From Druceiella hillmani (lineage: Eukaryota > Arthropoda > Insecta > Lepidoptera > Hepialidae), in contig JAYKKI010000015.1 of the NCBI GenBank assembly GCA_039881145.1, positions 27,865,501-27,929,500 on the forward strand: DNA of 64,000 nucleotides, in the 5' to 3' direction. Positions 24,451 to 35,788 of the stretch are shown here, one piece after another; position 1 is the stretch's first letter; each line of letters begins with the position of its first letter. The translations under genes were made by a program, and so were the position numbers. Below the pieces are notes generated by a model. It was not told the DNA's origin. It worked only from the letters and a program-made list of their open reading frames with translations, and did no database searches.

Positions 24451-26020
24451 TATCTTGTTTCTGACGGCTGGAGTGTGAGTTTGATTAGTTAATAATTAAA
24501 ATTAAATTTTTTCATCGAGTCTAATTAAAAACATTGCTGCTGGTAAAATAAAAAATACTGTAGCTGGAACTAGGACTCATTGGAGAGTAAAAAAAGAATA
24601 ACGAAGTTATAAATATGTATAAGACTATAAACAATAGCGGTACCAGTAAATAAGGCAGGTTTCATCTTCACCTTCACGTTTTCTTATTGATGAGGAAAAT
24701 ATCTTTTCCATTTGTTATAACATCAGTGTATAGATCGAACTCTAATTTCCTCCAGTACATCTGCTATGTGATGTATCTCCATCTCCTATATCAGCAGATA
24801 TAATAAAAACAGTATAATGATATTAAACCAAATATGCTTTCGGTTGCATTAAGAAATTATGTGAAAAATTATTGTTTGAAGAACGTGATGAATTTACAAT
24901 ACTCGATCGCCGCCTTTACTTTTGTCTCCATTTGAATCTCGCCACTGGCTAATTATTTCATTGCCAGAAACTGATAGTCGAAAAAAAATGTTATTCCATT
25001 ATAGATAATTCTAGATATAAAACATCAATATGACGAATAAAAAAAACTTAATTGTCTCGTGGAACGTGAATATTTCATATAAAAGCATTTAGTACTAAAC
25101 CACTAAATGCTCAGAAAAACTTGCTAAACTTACCTTGATCATAAGCTTTAAACCCAAAATCTTGCAAATTTAATGGAACTATACAATTTGGGCGAGCATT
25201 GATAAAGAAATTTATTTATTTGTGAAATAAACTACTGTCTTCCCACAAAGAAACGAAGTTATTTTCAAAATACATCAATCTGTATTAACAATAAATCTTC
25301 AAAACATTTGCAACAAATGTGATGTCAAGTCCTTATTTAGGTACGGCATCAGAATAAGGGTTGAATTTGTTTAAAACGTTTGTGGAAACTATTCGTTTGT
25401 TAATCCTTTGTACACATATTTAACTATATTTTTTTATTATTTTCTGACTAGGTCGAGTAGGCGAAAATATGAAAGAAAGAAATGATAAATATAAATAAAT
25501 ATGAAAGAGAGAATAAATAATATGAAAGAGAGAAAGAACAATATGAAAGACATGATAAAATATATCATTTATTTGTGCTACTATGACATTCTGTTATATT
25601 GCAAAGTTCTCGCTTTTGAGGTATGTGACATAGCCAGTCTCTCTGTTACCAGCCATTTAGATATGCATATAAAATTAAACATGACATTGTCCCATCAATC
25701 CCATGTAAAATGAAAATCACTACAAAATCCGCTATCATATAAATAAAATAGAACCAACAGCAATCTATATTTCTTCGATACTTATATTTGAAAGACTCAC
25801 CGAACCTAGCGAGGATTCTCTTAATAAAACGCCGTTCACAACTAGTATTGGTGTTACCGTAACATTCCATAGACATGTGTATTGGATCGTGGACAAATTA
25901 TCTAACTAGATTTTCTTAATTAGTATTTATTCATCACAGCAATATATATTGAGCGGTCGCGATTACGTTCCGAAAAATTTACCGAAACGTTTCTGCTTAA
26001 AAAAACGACAGCGATTAAAA
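24450..26020. other. AT-rich gene-free DNA
   Basis: Contains a diffuse purine-rich patch of gaaagaga-type imperfect repeats at about 25470-25555 and a 9-bp inverted repeat at about 25085-25110 (gcatttagt/actaaatgc). The frames 25501-25713 (+) and 25646-25876 (-) are chance products. Confidence 0.5.
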
Positions 26021-26185
26021 TGCATACCTACCAGGCGAGGTGTCACAATAATAATAACTATGAAGTAATGACAAACGCGCTTGGACTTCGCTTCCATTGT
26101 TAGATGGCTCGGAAAGCCTTTAACAAGATCGTACCGATGGATCGATACGGCGGTCAACACTCTATCGGGTGGAGTTATTAAATTA
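26020..26185. other. Higher-complexity islet, candidate regulatory element
   Basis: Unusually CpG-containing sequence with a T-box-like core (aggtgtcac, 26038) and no homopolymers. Both strands carry a chance 75-83 codon frame without a recognisable domain. Confidence 0.2.
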
Positions 26186-27590
26186 ACATTAACCAAGCAC
26201 TTTGGACATTCCATTTTATTTACGTTTATGTTTATATGTTATTTGTTTTTATTGATATGTATCACATTAACGCAGTGCTTTTTGAAGAGATTATGTTTAA
26301 TGCATTGATTTAAAAAATATATAAAAAACCTTCGTAATATTACTTACGAATCATGCTTATGCCTTTGATATCGTAAAATCATTACGACTATCTCTCAACT
26401 CAAATTCAGCCTAAAATCATCGTAAAGTGGAAAATAATATCCCAATAATTTCTTAATATAAACACCCTTACTTAAAGTAAGTTGTTCATATTAAGAATAA
26501 ATTAAAAATGGAAATTGATAGTTTTCATTAATAAATTCAAAAATATTAAATAATTGATTATTCAATAAACTCAATATTTACTCCATGTATGACATCTAGT
26601 TGCTGTTAATCCCGATTTATTAAGTTCTCGTTTCCCTTAAATTAAAAAAAATGGATAATAATTTTAAAATTAACTTGCGTTAATTTAAAATTATTATCCA
26701 TTTTTTATGTAATTAAAATACGTTTTATAAATTTATTGTGAAGTAATCAACATGTAAAAATTATTCTCTGCAGTTTCAAATTTTATCCTAAGGGATTGCA
26801 GTTATACATGAAGTGTATTAAAAAAACTCACTCTCCTGATCTCCCATCGTTTCGTCATTTGTAAACTATTTGCTATGAAAATGTATAGAGCACATTAAAG
26901 TTAAATTATGGAGGTACTCGATAATTTCATGGAGAAAATACAAGGAAATAACTTAATAATCTAGAAATTTTAATATCCAGAAATGTTAAAACAAGAATTT
27001 ATCGAGAATAACTTCAAATAAATCGAATGAATATTATTAAATATTTTAGAGTAAAGCGAATCAATAGGTAATATACAATGTGATTTTAAAAAGGTAATAA
27101 GGTTTTGTAAACCGTAGAAAAGAGCTAGTCTAGAATTTTTAACTACAAAGTAAAATGGTTACCTTTTCTATTAAATTGGTTCAATGAACAAAAAACTGAT
27201 ATCACTGCTATCTATTGCTATAGAAAATTTAATTCATGAGTGATTTTTCCGTAAAATACATTGATTATGTAGAAATTTTAATTAAATTTGACATATTACA
27301 GTTTATGTATGTTAGATAAGATGAGTTTAAAAGTTAGAGCTAAACGAATGTATAGTTCTAACATATATGAAAAAGTAACCTAGTCATACTGTCCTGCTGA
27401 AATGTTTTTCATTAGTCTCATCAGCATATATGTATATCATGGGCTATTAAAATTCAAAAGAAATAAAATGAGTGCCAAGTCTCATGCGATATAACAATTC
27501 CGCGATCCATACCTATATTATTATAACATGTTAAGCAACGATTAATAAATGTCAAGAAATATTGGTATTAAAAATAAAATGAGGCTATCT
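26185..27590. other. AT-rich gene-free DNA
   Basis: Contains the foldback at 26646-26706 (listed separately). Otherwise featureless. Confidence 0.55.
26646..26706. repeat. Inverted repeat, about 27-bp arms
   Basis: The arm at 26646-26673 (aaaaaatggataataatt...) pairs with 26680-26706 with a single one-base bulge and a six-base loop. It is AT-rich; function unknown. Confidence 0.9.
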
Positions 27591-27850
27591 CACTAGACGC
27601 GGAGGCAGCAGTACAGATGCCGTCCCGCTCGCTCACTCGTAAGTGGCGTAATGTATGGGCCATACCTGTTAATGGGTGCGCGGGCCAGCTCGCCGTATCA
27701 CTCGTGTTTCATTAAATACTTGTTTGAATTGGAGAATTTAAATTTAAATAATAACAAAAACATAATAATAATATTATTTAAATATTCGTCGAAGTTCAAT
27801 TGTGAGTGGCGGGGTCACAGTTACGTCGGCCGGTGGTGTCTGGTTTAATA
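27590..27850 (+). other. GC-rich islets with splice-like signals, candidate exon or promoter-proximal DNA
   Basis: Two GC-rich islets (about 27595-27700 and 27795-27845) flank an AT-rich centre. In the first, gtacag/ATGCCG at 27617 and ctc/gtaagtgg at 27639 would bound a 22-bp micro-exon starting Met-Pro-Ser-Arg. The second ends ggccggtggtgtctgg. No domain is recognised. The islets follow two similar ones at 22.5 and 24.3 kb, all with plus-strand donor-like sites. Confidence 0.25.
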
Positions 27851-28260
27851 ACCGGTGGATGATCGTGTTTTGGATTTTTAATTATTAGACAGCATTTTAT
27901 TCGAATTTATAAATGTTAAATTTATTTTATTAGATGGACGCAATACTGAACTAATGTTCCACCTCTCCGAACTCACTATTCTCGTCATTAAATTTAATTC
28001 TACCACGATTACTTTCGTAATCTCTTTCTAAACTACTTTGTTAAGCAGACAAGATATAATACAGTATTGTTTCATCGAGTAACAACAAAGTGTTTTTTTA
28101 AAGCGTTTTCACTAACATTAAATAATATTAGTGTTTCGCATATACTGATAGGTTTAAAACGAAAATATTGTATCAGTTAACTATCAATGTTAAAAAAGGC
28201 GGAGGGATTCACCTATTTCGACTGATCATTTATAGTTATAGCTGTCAATAACTTTGATTT

Positions 28261-28266
<6 letters not shown>

Positions 28267-28331
<65 letters not shown>
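28267..28331. repeat. (TA)n microsatellite
   Basis: About 31 uninterrupted TA units. The 81-codon minus-strand frame through it is a Tyr-Ile artefact. Confidence 0.95.
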
Positions 28332-28334
<3 letters not shown>

Positions 28335-28566
28335 TTGAACTTAACGTTCTTGATGTATAATTAACGTAGTTCATTATTTGTGAATGACTAAATATTGAAT
28401 TAATCTCTCGCGGCTGTAAAACAAAATGGATATGTTTACCTGCATATATTATTTCCATAATTGACAGAATGTAAATTCTATTTATAACTAAGACAAACTT
28501 TACATTATTACAATACAGATATAAATCAACTTACGACATTATGCGGGTAGTATGATTACTATCCTC

Positions 28567-28598
28567 GCTTAATGAGAGTTTCCAATCTCTCATTAAGC
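28567..28598. repeat. Inverted repeat, 12-bp perfect arms
   Basis: gcttaatgagag at 28567-28578 pairs exactly with 28587-28598 around an 8-base loop. Confidence 0.85.
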
Positions 28599-30548
28599 AA
28601 AGAGCCCCAATTGTACTTCATTCCTTAATATTCCGTCACGATTCACGATTCACGTTCGATTAGTTTCAAAAATCCAATAGTATCTTCACTGTAATGCGAT
28701 AAACCTAACAGTATCTTCACTATAATACAATATGTCTTATTGTGTTATTTTCGTTGCCTTCCTTTATATGGCATGTTAAAACATATTAAAACACCGACCA
28801 CATTAACGCAATACGCTACGAACTAACGAACTAACATAAGAAAATTTGTTTCCGGGAAATTCAGTTCTTTCTTTAAAGAATGACAAAAAACCTACCTTAC
28901 GGCGCCCCAGATTGTATTACTGCTAATTCTTTAGTAACCAACTTCCTAATTTAATCATTAATTACCTAAAATCTCCATATTTTCACTACTCAATCATAAA
29001 TCAATTTTAACTGAGTACATTTGCGGTCAAAGCTAGTAGTTTAATAATTTTTAATTTTTCAACTCGTTTTTAGAATTGTAAAATATCGACACTAGCAGGC
29101 ACTCGCACCAATTTCGAAAAATTTACGTGAATCGCAACATGAAATTGTATATTTATGTAATTTTTTATTCAAATTAGATTTAAAAATTCAAATAAATATA
29201 ATTAGCAGAGTTGATGTGATGTTTTAAAATCAACTTAGGTATAGCAACAAATATGCAGGTACATATAAACTGTTTATTGTTAAGTATGATAATTACCGAC
29301 GTATCATAATATAAGCAAATTTAAAATGTGGATACATAATTAGCTGTTTATTGGTAAGTATGATAATTACTGATGTATATCAGGACAAGTTAATTTAAAA
29401 AGTAAATTATACTATTCTTGTTCACCTAATATGTAACTTATTAGCGACTCGCCCGCGTGTTATTCGTTTTTATTATCAACGGCTTTTCATTTATAGGCAG
29501 TTCTATTTTAATTAGTGAACAAAACGTATTTGCAACACTGATGCTTCATTATTATACAGTATTGGCATGCAGCCATATAGAGCACGTAAGCTGTTTTGCT
29601 AAAATAATGTGCATATTAAAATTAATTTACAAATAACGCTTGACACTGTTACTAAATGTCTCGTACGTTATGTTACTGTGTGAGTACTCTAGACAGTATA
29701 GTGACCGACTCTCAGTTCTTAAACTTCGGAAGTAGATAATTAAATTTTTATTATATGAATTATTTTTGGAATTGAAAACTTGAAAAATTTTCTAGTGACC
29801 GACATAAACTCTCGTCTTTTTACTTACGTTTCGATTACGTACACTAAATGCTTTATTACATTACACTTTTTAATATTCCTTACTTTATACTTTATATTTT
29901 TCCTTATACATATATCGGGAGTCATTTTTACCTCGTGTATAGCAATTTAACATATGAATTTACGACTAAACTGTATTTCTTAAACATTTAAGAACACATA
30001 ATATTTCTATTAAACTATTTACAAATATAAGTATTTTTTTCGCCGTGTAGACATGGTTCCTAGTATACGTTTCACTGGCATAAAATTATTAAGAATTTCT
30101 CAAAACCTATAAAATCTAGAATTGTCGCTAAAATTTTCCCATAAACTGCATATAAGCCGCTAACAATCCTATCCATACATTTTCAAAAATTATTTTCATA
30201 ATATTAGTTTGAATGAAGATGTATTTTTCAGCAAATCAGTCGCTTACCATTATGAATAAATTTTTTTTTTGATAATATTGTATCCCAATACCCACGTTTC
30301 TACGTCGAACGGTTTCTGAAACTCCTGTAACAGATGATGGAAGACATGAGTGATTTTATGAACGTTTAATATTTTTCATTCGGGGAACTAGTCATTTCTT
30401 GTATGATAAAAATAAATTTGTAGATCAAATGTTGTTCATACTCCCTTTGGGAGATAAAGAAGGACGAAATTTTTTTAGGGTTTTTGTAAAATTTTATTGT
30501 TTGTAAATTGAAGATATTTTCAAAAAAGTCATTGGAGCCATTTGTATC

Positions 30549-30770
30549 GAAAAAAATTGTGAGCCGTCATATGGCGCCTGACAGATGTGAAACATATAAA
30601 TTTATTTGAATCGAAATTTTTTTATTTGAACGAATTAGAAACGAAGAAAATATATTCAAATAGTTTTTAGTAATAAAACATTAACTTTATGTTATTATTA
30701 TGAAATAATTTATTACTTAAATATATTAAAAATATTAAGAGGAAATTTATTGTGGAAAATATTTTGAGGA
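30549..30770 (+). repeat. Dispersed repeat family, copy 2 (copy 1 at 23402)
   Basis: Same order of blocks as copy 1: A-run/attgtgagccgtcat, cagatgtgaaacat, tttatttgaacgaatt, taataaaacatt, tatgaaataattta, tggaaaatat. Divergence suggests two old independent insertions rather than a recent segmental duplication, since the flanks do not match. Confidence 0.8.
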
Positions 30771-31960
30771 GGGATTTTATTGTTTCAATACGTGGATGTA
30801 ATTTGAAAAATGAGGAAAACATATGCTATGAAAGATGGAGATGTGAATGTTATCTATTTTCATTATCTTCACTCTTTTTTTCAGCGAATTAGAATTTTCA
30901 ATTTTTAAAAAAAAAACTACTTCCGTTTCATCGCAAAATTACATTTGCTCAATTTTCAATGTGACGCGAACACAAGAACACACTTTATTGATTTCGTCAG
31001 TACAAAAGTTCTAATAGCGAGGCACAAATTACTGAATCTTTTACTAGTCCATAATTAGTAATCCAAAAAAAAATTTTCTCAAATAAACTTAATGACAAAA
31101 TAGTAAATCAGAAAAATCCATCTAAAAAAATACTTCACATATCAAGTCTAAACCATGTGCCATTATCTTTAGAGAAAACCTCTAATAAACTTTTAAATTA
31201 AGAACACTCCAACGCCAACTAAATAACCACAATTCACATGCAACCCAGCTAACCTTACGTATAAATATAAATAATTATTATTTTGACATTAACACAATCT
31301 TAACGGCGCAAGTTTGTTCAAATAACCTAATGCAATATCAATAAAAAGAGACAACTTTATGTACGCGCTGCATAGAAACGTGTGAAATGAAACGGCTGTA
31401 TTTTAAAATTAAACCTTGCCTTATCAAACTAACGGATGCTATTAGGTTTCCTTTACGAACGAAACCTGTTAGGATGTTTTGAAAATCCGTTGTTGTGGGT
31501 GTCGCTAGCCTAATCAGTTTAGTAATGAGTCCGACTTTGGAGTAAACATGTATAAATGTAGATAAAATATCGTAATGAACCAGCATTTCTTGTAATTAGA
31601 AAGTGATTTATCCAATGGTCACATAAGTATTGGAATTTCTGTATCGCTTTAATAGCTTGGTGACGATTGATTCCAATCATATATTGAACGAAACGATATA
31701 ACCATAATTTAATTTAAGCTCATCGATTTATCTCTATGTATATCATCACTCTAATTTTAATTTAGAGAAGATTAGAAGTTCTTATATTCAGACTTGCCTC
31801 AAGAAGAAATCAAAACTAATTCCCATTCATGTATATTAATTTACTCGTGTTCAAAAGTAGAATTTATTTAGATAATTGTCGAATTAATTCTCAAGTCTAA
31901 TTAAATCAAAACTGACATTGCTCTATTTTCTATTATCAATTGTATTTAATTTAAATTAGT
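30770..31960. other. Gene-free DNA with a higher-complexity patch
   Basis: About 31360-31560 is less AT-rich than its surroundings and contains an 82-codon minus-strand frame (31338-31586) with no domain I recognise. It could be a conserved non-coding element. The rest is AT-rich. Confidence 0.4.
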
Positions 31961-31964
31961 TTAT

Positions 31965-32015
31965 TTTATGACCATTATTTAATGAATAAGGTATTCATTA
32001 AATAATGGTCATAAA
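31965..32015. repeat. Perfect palindrome, 24-bp arms
   Basis: tttatgaccattatttaatg... (31965-31988) is the exact reverse complement of 31992-32015 around a three-base spacer. A perfect match of this length in otherwise diverged DNA points to a young event such as template switching or a foldback insertion. Confidence 0.95.
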
Positions 32016-32078
32016 CTCATGCACTCGTTTTTTTAAAATGTCAGCTACACGAAACAACATTTCTTGTTATTTGTCACA

Positions 32079-32530
32079 TAGTTTTATAGTTATAAATAAA
32101 ATTTGATTTCAGAAGAATGTTCTTTACAGTATCATTATATACATAAAACTTTATAATTATTTAATAATACCTACTTACAATACTCGTTCATGTGAGCAAA
32201 ATGTAAACAGATTCAGCAAACGTGTTTTTTCTATAGTTATAGATAAAATTTTATTTCAGAAGAATGTTCTTTACAGTAAGTATCATTATAAACATAAAAC
32301 TATATAATTATTTGATAATACCTACTTACAATACTCGTTTATATGAGCAAAATGTAAACAGATTCAGCTGACGTGTTTTTTCTATAGTTATAGATAAAAT
32401 TTTATTTCAGAAGAATGTTCTTTACAGTATCATTATAAACATAAAACTATATAATTATTTTATAATACCTACTTACAATACTCGTTTATGTGAGAAAAAT
32501 GTAAACAGATTCAGCTGACATGTTTTTTCA
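32079..32530 (+). repeat. Three-copy tandem repeat, period 147-151 bp
   Basis: The word agaagaatgttctttacag begins at 32111, 32258 and 32409. Each unit also contains cataaaact, tacctacttacaatactcg and gcaaaatgtaaacagattca (aaaaatgtaaac in the third). Copies 2 and 3 are closer to each other than to copy 1. No coding potential. Confidence 0.95.
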
Positions 32531-32936
32531 ACAGCTGTGTTGGATTAATTAATAAAAAATTTCAAACTGTCAGCTTAAACGTACACGTGTATTTTTAAAT
32601 TGTCTAACTTTATTAATTGAATTCTTTAATTTCGTGAACATAGATATATTTGCTGTTAAAGTTTGTCAGTAGCCTGTCAAAGAAATTAGTCAAAGCTACA
32701 AAAGAAATATTGACAGAGCCCACTATGAGAAATATCAATAATGCACTGTCGCTGTCAATCTTATTTTGATTAGAAATGATACCAAGTTTTGAAAAGGTGT
32801 TTCACTTTGAAAGAGATATATGTAGAATATTTTAATTGTAATTCGTAAGAATATTTTAATTGTAATAAGTATTTTGTCTTCCAATACTTATTTTTTAGCA
32901 ATAAAAATATTACAATTTCCAAAATACCACAAAACT
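32530..32936. other. AT-rich gene-free DNA
   Basis: Short repeated phrases only (gaatattttaattgtaa twice near 32827-32862). Confidence 0.55.
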
Positions 32937-34130
32937 ATTGGATTGGCTAATAAGACTTTAGCCATGAGTTCGGAACCTTTTTTGTAAGTATGTCGAAAAT
33001 TTCAAAATATTTAATTTAAGGTATAAAACCGGTATTATTCAAGTACATCAAAAAGTAGATTTTAATCGCCAGCGTACACATACTCAAATATGTCATTAGG
33101 TTTGCCTGGCTTATGAAAAACTGGCATAAATAGCGATGGGTGAATCAAAAGTGTCCTTCGGGGTGACGAAAATTGGTTTCAGGAATTTCAAGAATGTGGA
33201 CCATGACTTTGAAGGCTAACACATTCCGGTACAACGACTACAATGCCTAATTGAGGAGGTCCACGACTTGCCCATTCATTGATTAACTGTGGACTTCAAT
33301 TGCAGTCACGGTGCGAAAAGATGCATTTGTAAAAATTAGAAATGTTTCCAAAATATCGACTTAGGTAATTCATGAGCTATCACCATATCAGTTTCAGCAG
33401 AGAATTAATGTCTGAGCAGCATTTTAGCAAATGATTAATGAAATTTAGTAGATAATTATTAACGTTAAAGCGCAATAATTAGGATTAACGTTAAAGCGCA
33501 ATAATTACGATTAACGTTAAAGCGCAATAATTACGATTAACGTTAAAACGCAATAATTACGATTAACGTTAAAGCGCAATAATTACGATTAACGTTAAAG
33601 CGCAATAATTACGATTAACGTTAAAGCGCAATAATTACGAAGCAATTAGTAACAAATAAGATAGTGGTGGGAAGTGAGTTACATACATTTATGATATTAC
33701 AACAACTTAGTTTGTGCAAAAAAATAGATGTTTTGATACTCAAATCTGAAATTAATACCAGAAAGAATAATGATGAGCAGGAATATCTGTGGAATATGAA
33801 AGGCCCAGTCCATTTAGAGCTCCTTTGGGATGGATTTACGTGAAATATAGAGATTTGCTGTGAGATTCGGCAATGAAATTGACTAGTTATCAAATTATAT
33901 AGTCAATAGGATCGAGTTTATTTCCTTTATGATAACGCTACACACCATATTGCAAAATCATCAAAAATTAAAGGAATTGGGATGAATTTTATAAGTACAT
34001 CCACCTTATTCACCCGACAATGCACCATCTGCTTATCAGAGATCTAAGCAAAAATAAACGAGTCAAGTACGCACAAATTATAGCTCGTAGTTGTAAAATT
34101 ACTTAAAATTATTGGTACGAGTTAATTGTA
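32937..34130 (+). pseudogene. mariner (cecropia-like) transposase relic interrupted by a 26-bp array
   Basis: Decayed mariner DNA transposon. The probable 5' end lies at about 32937, where ta/ttggattggctaataag resembles the ends of cecropia-type mariners. Coding blocks in order: WFQEFQ and NVDHDFE at 33173-33215, LIEE near 33250, DFNCSHGA near 33295, VIHELSPYQFQQRIN at 33365-33409, KIVVGSEL at 33658-33681, WNMKGPVHLELL at 33790-33825, YDNATHHIAK with its Asp at 33931, and VHPPYSPDNAPSAYQRS with its Asp at 34016. The first catalytic Asp (family GDEK) is Ser here, and the second-to-third Asp spacing is about 28 codons instead of 34. Stops and frame changes are frequent. A 182-bp tandem array (33460-33641) lies between the linker and catalytic parts and is not part of normal mariners. 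The 3' end is only guessed, near ttctaaccaattg (34125). Confidence 0.87.
33460..33641 (+). repeat. 26-bp tandem array, 7 copies, inside the mariner relic
   Basis: Seven head-to-tail units of taacgttaaagcgcaataat plus tacgat start at 33460, 33486, 33512, 33538, 33564, 33590 and 33616, nearly identical (aggat for acgat in unit 1, aaacg for aagcg in unit 4). Each unit carries the palindrome ttaacgttaa. The near-identity shows the array is much younger than the surrounding dead transposase. Confidence 0.97.
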
Positions 34131-35741
34131 TTTGTTTCATTTAAAATTTCTAACCAATTGTTAGTATAAAGAATTGTTTCACATTTTTCAAGCGTATAGT
34201 AGAAAAATTTGTATTTGGGAGACATATTTCATTAAATTTTGAAGCTTAATATTTCGCAAACAGATCTCAAAAGTAAAAAAAAATATAAATAAAACTTCAA
34301 TAGGTTATTAAAAGACTATCCACTTGATTGAACATGGGGAAAAATGCTTAAAAATTTGAATACATATTAATAGAGAGAGAGAGAGATAGAGAAAGAGAGA
34401 GTGAAAAGGAGCGAGACATCCGTATGAAGCATCTGCTACGAGTATATGACAGACAAATGGAAAAGAAAAGCGGATGGATATGACGGAACTGCTATGGTCC
34501 CGTTTTTTCTACTTGCTTACGAAACCTTAAAGGATCATCTAAAGACGAAATCGACAGCATAGAATACTTTCAAAAATATTCTGTTTTGTATTAAACTGAA
34601 GCCAATCGATTTATATGCTGAAGATAAGTCAAGGATAAAGATGGTGCAAATATATTCGGATTTTTTTGCGGCGTTTCTATAATATATGCATTTTCATTGA
34701 TTAAAGTTTTGCAAACCAAATAAACTATTCCAAGCACGTCGTTTAAAATAAATGTCTTACATGATTAGTAATTATTTTTTTTAATCTCTTTTCACTCAAT
34801 TTTATAAAATATGATTGTTTTATTTATTTCTACCATTTTTATGGATATGGGAGTTCACTCAAAAAACACACAACATAATTAAATATTCCTATCTACATAG
34901 GGGTGTTATTATATAGAATAGGAAGGAGCGATTCCGATGAGCAATGAAGAGTGAAATTGAAATAATATAAATTTCAAGATTAAAATATATTAAAGACACC
35001 GGGTTAATATTCATAATAATTTAAGAAGCATTTGTGTAAAATTAAAATAACGGCCCCTCAAATATATTAAAACGATAGAAATATTAAACAGAAAAGATAA
35101 CAGAATTTGTCATCAAATTTGATTACTTTTCGACAGATGCGAAATAAGTTAGAGTATATTTATACTGTTCCTTTAAAACCCACATTCTAAAATAAGTACA
35201 GTCTATCGGAATTGACGTTAAAAAATAATTCTGAAACACTCACACCCTGATGTTCTATAAAATTTAAGAAATTATGAAATACAAGCTTAATTACGTATAG
35301 CAAAAATGTATTTAAAATTTACTCATCGCTACATTAGTGTGAAAAATAATTCAATAATTTTAACGCTATATGCATAAAATTCTGCAAATAGACGTTTCAG
35401 GCTATAGTCACCGTTAATGTGCATCACAATTAATAAACATACTTTAATAAAATATTTTAGTACACTGCCTCGTCTACAGCGTTGCTAGATGTTCAGTATT
35501 TCACGGGATGTTTTTGGTTATATTTTAAGTACCCCGTACTTTTAATAATATTTGAAATGCTTCGCCTTTCTGGAATCTGTAGTAAATATAAACATCCAAT
35601 CACATAGAGAAGCGGTACTGTTTGTTTGTCAATAATGAATGAATGAAGGCGACAAGTCCACCGCCCGAGGTCCTAGAAGGCAAACATAATAAAAAACAAA
35701 AATATTTACGCTAATTGTAAATTACATTATATAACACGAAT

Positions 35742-35788
<47 letters not shown>

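Larger units (their letters stand above)
27850..30548. other. AT-rich gene-free DNA with small repeats
   Basis: Includes a 23-bp duplication at 28679/28710 (period about 31), a diverged tandem duplication of about 62 bp at 29268/29341 (period 73) sharing ctgtttatt.gtaagtatg, and the (TA)n and hairpin entries listed separately. No coding region is supported. Confidence 0.55.

Noticed and set aside
33460..33641. Regular 26-bp repeats considered as a CRISPR array
   Set aside because: Units are directly contiguous with no unique spacers, and the genome is eukaryotic. It is a minisatellite.
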